A DNA stretch of 64,000 nucleotides from Mucilaginibacter phenanthrenivorans (lineage in GTDB: Bacteria; Bacteroidota; Bacteroidia; Sphingobacteriales; Sphingobacteriaceae): positions 248,001 through 312,000 of the forward strand of contig NZ_JAHVAP010000001.1 of assembly GCF_024721155.1 (NCBI RefSeq), given 5' to 3'. Of this stretch, positions 17,401 through 26,626 are shown piece after piece. Position numbers and translations under genes: made by a program. How positions within the stretch are numbered: position 1 is the stretch's first letter; the number at the start of each line of letters is the position of its first letter. Below the pieces are notes generated by a model. It had not been told where the DNA came from. It did not search any database and saw nothing but the letters and a program-made list of their open reading frames with translations.

Positions 17401-19083
17401 ATGAAACAATTAGCTTATAGTACCCTGTTTTGTATACAGTTAATGCTATTAAACTTTGCGGTTAAAGCACAGGACGTTTCACAGCTTGGCGCCCAAAAGC
17501 CTTTTGTTATAAACGGCACTTTCGGAATAGGACTGGGCACCTATTCGGCAAGCGGTATCGACCCGCGCGAACACAGTTTTTCCTATTTATTCAGCGGCGC
17601 ACCAGTAATATCAATTTATGGAGTGAGCTTTCCGTTCAGCATTGTTGTGAGCGACCAGCAGCGCGGTTTCAGGCAGCCCTTTAACCAATACGGGATAAGC
17701 CCGACTTATAAATGGGTGACTTTACATCTGGGCTGGCAAAGTATCCAATGGTCGGAGTTTACTATGGCCGGTTATAATTTGCTGGGTGCGGGCGTTGAAC
17801 TTAATCCTGGCAAACTGCGTCTTGGTTTTGTCTACGGCAGGTTCAACAAAGCTATTGAAGAAACCTCCGTACAGCCGCTATCATTCCAGACCCCTGCATA
17901 CCTGCGCACGGGTTATAGTGCCAGGGTAGGGTATGGTACCGACCGTAACCACCTGGATTTTACATTTTTAAATATAAAGGACGATGCCAACTCGTTAAAA
18001 AATATAGCAGCAATTCCTGCAGATCTTCGGCCAGCTGAGAACGTTGCCCTGGGCATCGATTCAAGATGGTCATTTCTTAGCCATTTTGTTTGGAGTTTTG
18101 AGGTGGCCGGAAGCATTTACACGCGCGATAAATTAAGCGACACCTTAGACCTGCACCTGGAAAAGCTGAACTTCCTTAAAAAAATGATCACCATTAACGC
18201 ATCTACCCAGTTACTTACAGCGGCGAAAACTAGTATCGACTATCAGAACAAAAATTACAATGTTGGACTCCAATACCGTCGTATAGATCCTGACTACAAA
18301 TCAATGGGGGCCTATTATTTTGAAACAGATGTAGCGAATTATACGGTGCAGGGCGGATGGCGGCTGTTGAAAAATCAAGTGCAGTTAACAGGTAGCCTGG
18401 GTTTTCAGCAAGATAATATCCGTCATGATAAAGCCTACACGTCACATCGAGACATTAGTTCGTTGGGTGTATCATACAATAGTATAAAATATGGTATCGA
18501 CTTAAGATATTCTAATTATGGTGTTACCCAGGACAGAGGGCTTAATCCTGTAATTGACACATTTAGAGTAGCCCGGACAAATTATAACGTAAACGCAATG
18601 CTGAGATATAGTATACCAGATACGCTAATTTCCCACAATTTTATATTAATTGGCAATATACAGTCCCTCGTAGACTTGAATCATTTTACCTCCGGTCAAA
18701 ACGAAACAAACAGTAAAACGGCTAACCTTGCCTACCAGCTTGCTTTTAATAAATCAGCCTTCAGCATCAATACAAATTTTAGTTATACAATAGCAGATAT
18801 TGTGAAAATACATACTATAATTTACGGACCCTCATTTGGGATAGGTAAACAACTTGATAATGGCAAACTAGGTTTAAATGCTTCGTTCACCTACCAGTTG
18901 CAGCGAAACAATAGCATTGATGCGGGAAATGTCATTAACGGTGCGGTAAACGGCTCGTACCGTTTTAGTAAGCGAGATGGGGTAAACCTTAGCTTGTCAT
19001 ATTTAAAAAGTAACTCAAAAGACGTAACGCTGCCGTCGTTCAACGAATTCCGGTCGTCACTAAACCTAACACACACCTTTTAA
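17401..19083 (+). CDS. Large outer-membrane beta-barrel-like protein of unknown function
   Basis: A 560-residue exported protein. I use the ATG giving MKQLAYSTLFCIQLMLLNFAVKAQD, a clean signal peptide, rather than the TTG four codons upstream. The mature part is a long series of amphipathic strands with aromatic ends and polar turns (for example WVTLHLGWQSIQWSEFTMAG, YNVGLQYRRIDPDYKS, GVNLSLSYLKSN). It ends in FRSSLNLTHTF, a barrel-type terminal strand with a C-terminal phenylalanine. No plug or TonB-dependent features are seen, and it is much larger than PorP/SprF-type proteins. Only four bases separate its stop from the 2501-residue gene, so it may be the membrane anchor or export partner of that protein. 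That role is inference. Confidence 0.78.
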   Translation: MKQLAYSTLFCIQLMLLNFAVKAQDVSQLGAQKPFVINGTFGIGLGTYSASGIDPREHSFSYLFSGAPVISIYGVSFPFSIVVSDQQRGFRQPFNQYGISPTYKWVTLHLGWQSIQWSEFTMAGYNLLGAGVELNPGKLRLGFVYGRFNKAIEETSVQPLSFQTPAYLRTGYSARVGYGTDRNHLDFTFLNIKDDANSLKNIAAIPADLRPAENVALGIDSRWSFLSHFVWSFEVAGSIYTRDKLSDTLDLHLEKLNFLKKMITINASTQLLTAAKTSIDYQNKNYNVGLQYRRIDPDYKSMGAYYFETDVANYTVQGGWRLLKNQVQLTGSLGFQQDNIRHDKAYTSHRDISSLGVSYNSIKYGIDLRYSNYGVTQDRGLNPVIDTFRVARTNYNVNAMLRYSIPDTLISHNFILIGNIQSLVDLNHFTSGQNETNSKTANLAYQLAFNKSAFSINTNFSYTIADIVKIHTIIYGPSFGIGKQLDNGKLGLNASFTYQLQRNNSIDAGNVINGAVNGSYRFSKRDGVNLSLSYLKSNSKDVTLPSFNEFRSSLNLTHTF

Positions 19084-19087
19084 AGCT

Positions 19088-22000
19088 ATGTTATTTAATC
19101 AGTTTAATATGGACAAATTCTTACAACAGGTTAAAAAAAGTAACGTTTGGATTGCATGCTTTATGGTATTTTTCGGCGTGCTATTTACTTTAGGCGCACA
19201 GGCCAAAAGCGGCGACCCGGCCACTCCGACGGTAAGTATCACAGTAAATATTATACCCCCATATTCGCCTTATTACGCGGATTATTCGGGTGTTAATGCG
19301 TCTAAGGTGTTTATACTGATTACTAATTTAACCGGCAACCAGCTCAAAATAAAGCTGGCCGGGCAACTTACCGGAGATAACAATGTAACGATATCAACCT
19401 ATAGCAATTATACCCCACTGCAGCCAATTATTTTAAACGCCCACGAAACCAGGCAACTAAACGGGCTGGCTCTTAAAGATATTTTTAATGTAAACAACCT
19501 GAGCGTATCGGGCATTGATAAAGCAAAACTGGCGCAGACCTCGCGCCTGCCTGAAGGGAACTACAATTTTTGCCTGCAGGCGATAGATTTTAACAACAAA
19601 CAGCAACTATCGGCGCCTTCAACAGGTTGTACAAATATTGATATCACCTATCCCGAAGCACCGATATTGATTGGGCCGGTAAATCAATCGCATATTTACC
19701 CGACTACTCCGCAGGCCATTGTTTTTAACTGGACCACAGCCGGAACAAACCCATTGCTGACACAATATACTATAGAAATGGCAGAGATGCCTGACACTAA
19801 GGCCGATCCTAACCAGGTGCTCAATGCCACCTCGTTTCCGATACTTAAACAAACTGTATCAGGTTTTAGTTATGTGTACAATGTGATCAACGTGCCGCTA
19901 AAAGTGGGCAAAAGGTATGCCTGGCGTGTAACATCCAAAGATCCATCAGGGAAAGTGGTATTTAAAAATAATGGTGTGAGCCCTGCATCTTTGTTTCTAT
20001 ATGCCCCTCCTATAGACCCTGGCCTTTATGATGGGGATGGGGCTACCGGCAACTTATTCGTAATGTCGCCAGCTTGTACACCCAGAAACAATGCCAATAA
20101 TCCAATTCCTGTAACGGTTGGCCCTCATAACGATTTGACGGTTAGCTGGCTTTGGAATGACCAGCTTAAAAAATTAAAAGCCGCCAAGGAGGTTGACCCT
20201 GAACTGCTTAAAAATTATACCCAGTTAGTTACGCCGAAAGGAACCGTATTTATTTACAAATACAAAGTTGATTTTGAACGGCAGACGTTCAGGATACATG
20301 GACTTAACGAAAAGTCGAGCTACGTTTATGTGTTTAATGCTCCTGATGAAAACCTTACATTTAGTTATAAACAAACATTAGCACAAAATTTTGTCCTGGG
20401 CGAAACTTATACTGTAAAAATTACGGCATACGATAGTAAAGGGGCCGAGATAGATAACGTTACATCGTGCCCCTGGGTGTTAATTAAAGAGCATGAAACT
20501 GATGCGCCGCAGCTTACCATCAGTGGCAAGCTTGACTACAGTTTTGATAAGGGTGTTTATCACGGCGCAAACCGGACCAGCGTTACCTTGCAATTGGCTG
20601 ACAGTGAGCAACCGCAATATGATGCCAAGCAGCCACAACTGGTTGTGCTTGACCCAACACGGCCGCAGGTTTCAGTAACTACCGACGGAGAAGGGAAGTT
20701 TTCAACGCGAATACCCCTTACCGCTTCAGATACCGTGGGCAAAAAATTTATAGTGATGCGCATTAACAGCCCATACTATGCGCCGTTGGAGAAAAATATT
20801 GCTGTAACCATCCCGAAGGTTAGCTATTCAACAGAAAAAAATATTGTGACGATGCACCAGGACCCATTAAAACTTGGCCAGGTAAAAACTTCGGTATACA
20901 CCTATTCACTTAAAGTGAATCTGAAAAAAGGTTTCCCGCCTATATTAAACCAGGACATGTACAACGCACAATTCGGGCTTGGCGAAGCTCCGATTGAAAC
21001 CACGCTGGCCACGGTTGACAATGTTTCGATAGATACCTTGTCGCGTATACCTGCCGGTACGCCAGTGGTGCTTTTCCGTAAAACAAAAGGTTTTGATGTG
21101 CCTGAATACGAAGGGGACGGGAGGGTATTACCAGATAATTCGGGCCGGATAGTTGTTGCTCAGGGTAAAACATTGTTATCTTCATCAGGGAAATCAACCG
21201 TACAGTTTGAAAACCTGATAGCTAACTATGGACAGGATGATGAGTATTATATCCAGGCTATATTACCTGACGACAACCCGGAGGAATTATCAGGCGAGGC
21301 AAAAAAATATAGTTTTCTCCCGACGATATATAATGCACAGCTAAACCAGTACAGCGCTTCTTATACGTATTATATTGTTTCAAAAAAACCACCTATGGCA
21401 AGGGTTAAAGGCAATGTAATGTACCAATGGCCAAGCTTGCCTGGTGTTTTGCACCCCTACGCCAATAAAAAGTTTTCGATTACCATGCACGTGAAAACAA
21501 ATGAAAGTTCGAGTGTAATGGGGCCTGATTGCCAAACTTACCCAACCGAGGTGCGTCAGGTGATAAAGTTTAATGGAAAGGAAGTTGCAATGCCATTTGC
21601 CGCGGGACCTAATGATGTACTTGTAGCACAGGGAACAACCGATGCAAAAGGAAATTTTGACGTGCAGATTTTCGACTTTATGCAAATGGGTTCCATTCCC
21701 AACCTTGTGCTGGTACAATCCGGCCCGCTAACAGGCCCAACTTGCCAGCAGCAAAAAGACGCGCAGGCCGCGTTAGAAAAAAAGGAACAGGAAGAGAAAG
21801 GTAAAAAGATTGATGTTGTGGTGATTGTGCCCGACAAAAAAGGGCCCGTTGAAAGCGGCGGGCAGGGGGAGGACAAGGGTTTGAAAGGCGCATTGAGTGG
21901 CGGGGTTGATTTTTCGAAAGGCGCACAGCTGCTTGAAAAAACTGATATTAACACTTCTATTAACAAACTGGATATCGCGAACTCGAAGGTGGATGCAGTG

Positions 22001-25000
22001 GGTAAAGCAATAGGTGGCTATGAACCAGAGCCCGGTGACGGCGACTATGAGGACAGTGCTGCAATCGATGTGCCGGGTTCTGTGGACCGATATTTTAGCC
22101 TCGACGGGTTGCCGCAGGTTGTTTCGGTAGTTAACGCTACCAATGGAAATACTGCCGGTCATTTTGTTGTGCAACCGTTTGCTACCGTAGATCTTGGTAC
22201 CATTATAACCAATGTAGACGAATTGAAAAATTACCCCATAAATATTTATGTTAACAACAGCAATAGTAATGAAGCTTTAACGGGTGCTAACGTAGTTGTA
22301 TTCAGGGCACCGGGCTTTAAAGACCTGGATGGAGAAGGTTCTTTTGTTCACCCGATAAAAAAATTATTGAGCCCTTCATTTGTAAATGGAGCGCTTTATG
22401 ATAAACAAACCAGAAATTATGTCGAAAATGGGCTACAATTGGATGATCCCAACTTTAAAAAATTTACCGATTCCAAGATACCTTATGACAATAAAGTTGA
22501 ATGGATACTTGATACACCATTAGCTATTGACAAAGTTGTGGGAGAAAACAGTAACAAGGGGACCGTTAATTTAGGTAAGCGGCGTTTGTACAACAATGAC
22601 CTGATGTATTCGTTACAAATAACCCCCAATGCCGAAAACGGGGGGGGCGAATTTGACCCTGTCCTTGTATCGCTCCCCATAAATAATGATTTGGATATAA
22701 ATGAAGTTGATGGATATTGGTCCTATAGTCACAATAATTATACCGGTACTAAACTAATAGGCAGCTCTTACAAAGACGGGAAACATATTTCCTATGATCC
22801 GCACGGTGTATACCTTGATATTTCGCCAAGCCGTATAGCCGGGCGCATAATGGATGCTAGCAGCGGAAAAGGAATTAAATCGGGTTCAATCACTTTAAAA
22901 GCCACTAACTGGATTTTTGGGAAAACGATCACCACTTGTGATACAAGCGGGTATTTTGAAGTAAATAATGGTCAAATTCCCGGGATCAGCTGGGACAATA
23001 ATGCAAAAATTTCTTTAACGTTTAATGCAGATGGGTATAACGAGGATAAAGCTGACGGGGCGACCAGAACAATTGCTGCAAATGGCAATAAGTATTTTTA
23101 CACGGCGAACCTGGTACCGTCAAAAAAATTAAGTTTCCGTTCGGTGGATGCTGAAACAGGAAAAAATGTACCTGCATACGCCATGCGCGAGGACAGTACC
23201 ATTTTTATGCAAGATTCGACAGCGAACCAACCCCCGACATTTCATATACAGGTTACTGGTAACGTGTCCCATAAATTTACAATTTACCCTCAAAATCCGC
23301 TTTGGTTTGAAGAGACAGTTACAGTTGGCGCTGATCAGCAAGTAGCCACTATCAACCTAATACGGCGCCACCACCGTATGCGTTTCCAGCTAACGGATGC
23401 GAACGGCTATAAACTTTTTGTGCCAAACGCAAAATTTAAAATTATTATTAATAATGATGTAACCAAAGTAGGCAAACTTGAAAGCAACGGCGATATATCA
23501 TTCGATTTTGCAAACGTGTCAGTAAATAACTATAACGTGCAGGTAATTGATGCTGCCGGGCTTGGTTATATACCGGTGGTATTTAACTTAAAAAATGATG
23601 AATCAAAACTCCCGATACTTTACCAGGTAAAAATGGTAATGGGGCTTACCATCGAAGGAACTGTAAGCATAACCAAAAACGGGGTAAGTAAGCCGGCAAA
23701 AGGTGCCCGTGTATATCTTGATTATAGCTGGCAGCCCGATGTTGCGTATAATGTGGACACAAAATTGGGCGCTGCAGCATATTCATTATTAGAAACTACT
23801 TCATTTGCTGACGGTTCGTACAAAATTAAGGGGATACCGTTAAATGCTACCGGGCCAAATGCATTTAAAGTTACGGTGCATGCTACTTATGATGGCGCAT
23901 CTTCCATGGTTATTGGCGCTGAAACAACCATAAGCCTAAAATATGGCCAAAATACAGCTAACTTAAATTTAACCGACTCAAGCTATCCGAATATTTCAAA
24001 AATATGGGGTTTTCCCTTGTCTATCGAAAATGCGGATCCGGTTACTGTTGATGGTAAAATCCAGTATAAAATATCAGGCATAGTTGATTTAAGCACAAAT
24101 ACATCACACCTGGTGTCATTCGATCCGCAAAATAAGGTAAGGATAAAGGACATAATGTTCTCCAAAAGCCTGGTAAAAGTTGAATATGTGCCGGTGGCGA
24201 GTTCAGTACCCCTGGATGGCGTGGCTTTTATGCGAATGCGGTATCTTAATAAATATAATGTTGTATTGAAAAATCCTGTAAAAAATCAGCCACTGAAGCT
24301 GGAAAGTAGCAGCACCGGTGGGCAAGGCGGCGGCGCTGTTAATGCTACGGTTAGCATTGTGGATAATTCATTTAATTACCCCTCGTCATATTTAAGCTTC
24401 CAGGACGCGGCTACTCAAAGCCCTATACCGTTTTACCTGGTAAATAATGCAGATGTTGGAAAACGTAAAACACCGGTAATTAAAGCCATTTACAATACTG
24501 ATTATTTTTACGAACAGTACCATCTTTCGGATTATGAGGGGATGCCGTTAAAATTCTTGTTTATCAACTTCCCGGCAACTGCCGATCCGGCAAATTCGTT
24601 TGTCCAGAGCGACGGCAAAATAAACCTGGATGTAAGCATTACCGCTGATGTTCCGAATAGCAACCAGGGCACAATAGGGGTACACGTTAAAAAATTAATA
24701 CTTGACGGCAACTCAATAGAAAAAACAGTAGGCACAGAGCCGATTATTGTTAACCTGCAAACGTGGAAGCTGGAGGTGGGCGACTGGACTATCGACCCGA
24801 CGCAAGGGGGTATAGTGTCATCCAATACGCTTGTAAAAACAGGTATTGTAGATGTAAAAGCCAATACATTTAACCTGCGGAGCGACTTGTTTGTTCTTAC
24901 TGATTTCGATGTTAAACAAATATCGCTGGGTTCGGGCCTGGTTAATTTAACCGTGGTCGATCCGGATGGCGTAAAATTGCTTTTTGACGAGGCCTGTGGT

Positions 25001-26593
25001 AGTGACCACGGCAAGCATTGGCGTTTTTCGGCAGTTAACAGCGATCCAACCAAAGACGTAGCTACTATACCCATTCCGGCCGTTCCGGATAAAGCAGATG
25101 CGGTAAACCTGGGGGTAAGTTATTTTCAGCTGGTAAGTTTTAATAACGAAAATATAGTGAGTTTAAGCGGCACACAAACAGGAATAAATCTTTACAATAA
25201 TAAAAAATTCACCTTCTATCCTGAATCGATTGTAAGCGAGAATAATTCGTTTATGCTGGGCGGACGGGCGAATATTGATGTACCGAGGCTTGGCGACATG
25301 GCGCTGAATTTATCGTATGCGAAGGTCAATAACATATTAGATATGAACCCCGGCGACTTTGGTATAAACTTCGAGGGGAAGGGTTATGTTCAATACCATT
25401 CTGCAAAAAATGTAAAGGCGGTGGTTAACGGTAATATTACATCAATTGCCGGAACAGTGCAGGAGCCGGATAAGATTAACCCGATTAACTGCACCCTCAG
25501 CTTTGGCGCGCCGTTGTCGGGCGATGGCAATGGAACCGATCCTGGAACGATAAAGCTGGAAAATGGTTACAGGCTGCAGCTTGACGGTAATAGTAATGTT
25601 TCTGCGCCTGCCGATAAGCTGAGCCTGGTTATCGATAATTCTCTGCTTAACGGTATGTCGGTAGATATGGCTACCAATGACTGGACCACGCTGAAGCTTG
25701 CCGGCCCGCTCAATGATCCGCAGTCGGCCGAGATGGTTAAAACACCCTCGGTTTACCATTTCGAGGTATTGGGCGACATACAGGCCAGCACCGACCAGGT
25801 ATCCATGCAGCAGGTTACACCATTGGGTAAGCTGGATATGGTTTATGACTTTGCCACGAAAACTATGCACGGTAGTTTGCATATGGACAAAGTAAAATTT
25901 GGAACGTATGATTTTACCGGTGATGTACAAGCTACTTTTGGCCCGCCAGGGATGACGATTGTGGGGGCAGGCCAGTTAAATACTGGCGTCTTCGGGGTTG
26001 ACGGTTTTGGAATCTTAAATATTGGGATGGTTTTCGGAAACGCCAACCTCACAGACGATAATATTAAAACGGTGACGCAGTACAGCACCGCCAAACAAAA
26101 TGTTTGTTGGTTGCGGGACAACGGCCCCCATTTTAAAGGATTTTTTATAACCGGGGGAGTAAATATAATTGATGAGCATGACGGTGTAAATTTGGGCATA
26201 GCCTCGGCATATTTTAATGCTGTATTGGGGGTTGAAGTATCAGTAGGCGCCAATTTTACCAGTGGTTATGCAAATGCAATGGCCTTGGTGGGCGCACATG
26301 GAGACATAAACGCCGGATTGGATGCGATTACCGGTACGTCTATATCAGGCGGCTTAAGTGCGCATGTAACGGGCGTAATAGCCTACGACCAGAATGGCTT
26401 CTCGCTGAAAGCAGATGCGGGGCTTACCGTGAGATACAAATTAAGCCAGTATATTCCGTTTGTTGGTACGAAAGAAATTGGCGGAAGTGAAACAGCCAGC
26501 GCCACCTTTGGAGTGAACCCTTCAATAATGTCGTTTTCGTTGGGTAAAGGCGACGGTATAGTTCCGTGTGTGCAAAACGCAGATATTCAATAA
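19088..26593 (+). CDS. Giant exported multidomain protein (2501 residues), function unknown
   Basis: A very large surface or secreted protein. An N-terminal hydrophobic segment (NVWIACFMVFFGVLFTLGAQAKS) acts as signal peptide; the first ATG and the ATG at codon 9 are both possible starts. Residues about 45-180 resemble the TANFOR-type N-terminal domain of Bacteroidota surface proteins (tentative). About 185-300 is fibronectin-III-like (PEAPILIGPVNQSHIYP...RYAWRVTSKD). A charged Lys/Glu linker (EKKEQEEKGKK) lies near 895. About 1245-1340 resembles a carboxypeptidase-like regulatory domain (GRIMDASSGKGIKSGSITL). The C-terminal 400 residues are glycine-rich strands ending VPCVQNADIQ. No enzyme motif and no type IX C-terminal sorting domain are recognised. 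It sits between a barrel and an FN3 protein gene with four-base spacing upstream. Confidence 0.8.
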   Translation: MLFNQFNMDKFLQQVKKSNVWIACFMVFFGVLFTLGAQAKSGDPATPTVSITVNIIPPYSPYYADYSGVNASKVFILITNLTGNQLKIKLAGQLTGDNNVTISTYSNYTPLQPIILNAHETRQLNGLALKDIFNVNNLSVSGIDKAKLAQTSRLPEGNYNFCLQAIDFNNKQQLSAPSTGCTNIDITYPEAPILIGPVNQSHIYPTTPQAIVFNWTTAGTNPLLTQYTIEMAEMPDTKADPNQVLNATSFPILKQTVSGFSYVYNVINVPLKVGKRYAWRVTSKDPSGKVVFKNNGVSPASLFLYAPPIDPGLYDGDGATGNLFVMSPACTPRNNANNPIPVTVGPHNDLTVSWLWNDQLKKLKAAKEVDPELLKNYTQLVTPKGTVFIYKYKVDFERQTFRIHGLNEKSSYVYVFNAPDENLTFSYKQTLAQNFVLGETYTVKITAYDSKGAEIDNVTSCPWVLIKEHETDAPQLTISGKLDYSFDKGVYHGANRTSVTLQLADSEQPQYDAKQPQLVVLDPTRPQVSVTTDGEGKFSTRIPLTASDTVGKKFIVMRINSPYYAPLEKNIAVTIPKVSYSTEKNIVTMHQDPLKLGQVKTSVYTYSLKVNLKKGFPPILNQDMYNAQFGLGEAPIETTLATVDNVSIDTLSRIPAGTPVVLFRKTKGFDVPEYEGDGRVLPDNSGRIVVAQGKTLLSSSGKSTVQFENLIANYGQDDEYYIQAILPDDNPEELSGEAKKYSFLPTIYNAQLNQYSASYTYYIVSKKPPMARVKGNVMYQWPSLPGVLHPYANKKFSITMHVKTNESSSVMGPDCQTYPTEVRQVIKFNGKEVAMPFAAGPNDVLVAQGTTDAKGNFDVQIFDFMQMGSIPNLVLVQSGPLTGPTCQQQKDAQAALEKKEQEEKGKKIDVVVIVPDKKGPVESGGQGEDKGLKGALSGGVDFSKGAQLLEKTDINTSINKLDIANSKVDAVGKAIGGYEPEPGDGDYEDSAAIDVPGSVDRYFSLDGLPQVVSVVNATNGNTAGHFVVQPFATVDLGTIITNVDELKNYPINIYVNNSNSNEALTGANVVVFRAPGFKDLDGEGSFVHPIKKLLSPSFVNGALYDKQTRNYVENGLQLDDPNFKKFTDSKIPYDNKVEWILDTPLAIDKVVGENSNKGTVNLGKRRLYNNDLMYSLQITPNAENGGGEFDPVLVSLPINNDLDINEVDGYWSYSHNNYTGTKLIGSSYKDGKHISYDPHGVYLDISPSRIAGRIMDASSGKGIKSGSITLKATNWIFGKTITTCDTSGYFEVNNGQIPGISWDNNAKISLTFNADGYNEDKADGATRTIAANGNKYFYTANLVPSKKLSFRSVDAETGKNVPAYAMREDSTIFMQDSTANQPPTFHIQVTGNVSHKFTIYPQNPLWFEETVTVGADQQVATINLIRRHHRMRFQLTDANGYKLFVPNAKFKIIINNDVTKVGKLESNGDISFDFANVSVNNYNVQVIDAAGLGYIPVVFNLKNDESKLPILYQVKMVMGLTIEGTVSITKNGVSKPAKGARVYLDYSWQPDVAYNVDTKLGAAAYSLLETTSFADGSYKIKGIPLNATGPNAFKVTVHATYDGASSMVIGAETTISLKYGQNTANLNLTDSSYPNISKIWGFPLSIENADPVTVDGKIQYKISGIVDLSTNTSHLVSFDPQNKVRIKDIMFSKSLVKVEYVPVASSVPLDGVAFMRMRYLNKYNVVLKNPVKNQPLKLESSSTGGQGGGAVNATVSIVDNSFNYPSSYLSFQDAATQSPIPFYLVNNADVGKRKTPVIKAIYNTDYFYEQYHLSDYEGMPLKFLFINFPATADPANSFVQSDGKINLDVSITADVPNSNQGTIGVHVKKLILDGNSIEKTVGTEPIIVNLQTWKLEVGDWTIDPTQGGIVSSNTLVKTGIVDVKANTFNLRSDLFVLTDFDVKQISLGSGLVNLTVVDPDGVKLLFDEACGSDHGKHWRFSAVNSDPTKDVATIPIPAVPDKADAVNLGVSYFQLVSFNNENIVSLSGTQTGINLYNNKKFTFYPESIVSENNSFMLGGRANIDVPRLGDMALNLSYAKVNNILDMNPGDFGINFEGKGYVQYHSAKNVKAVVNGNITSIAGTVQEPDKINPINCTLSFGAPLSGDGNGTDPGTIKLENGYRLQLDGNSNVSAPADKLSLVIDNSLLNGMSVDMATNDWTTLKLAGPLNDPQSAEMVKTPSVYHFEVLGDIQASTDQVSMQQVTPLGKLDMVYDFATKTMHGSLHMDKVKFGTYDFTGDVQATFGPPGMTIVGAGQLNTGVFGVDGFGILNIGMVFGNANLTDDNIKTVTQYSTAKQNVCWLRDNGPHFKGFFITGGVNIIDEHDGVNLGIASAYFNAVLGVEVSVGANFTSGYANAMALVGAHGDINAGLDAITGTSISGGLSAHVTGVIAYDQNGFSLKADAGLTVRYKLSQYIPFVGTKEIGGSETASATFGVNPSIMSFSLGKGDGIVPCVQNADIQ

Positions 26594-26626
26594 ATTTAGA
26601 AACAAAACATGCGCTTAGAAACAAAT

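Noticed and set aside
17401..19083. Barrel protein considered as a PorP/SprF type IX secretion component
   Set aside because: It is far longer than that family (about 300 residues) and I see no matching motif.
24532..25930. Minus-strand frames of 180 and 162 codons inside the 2501-residue gene
   Set aside because: They lie fully antisense to a long continuous frame and show no recognisable motif.
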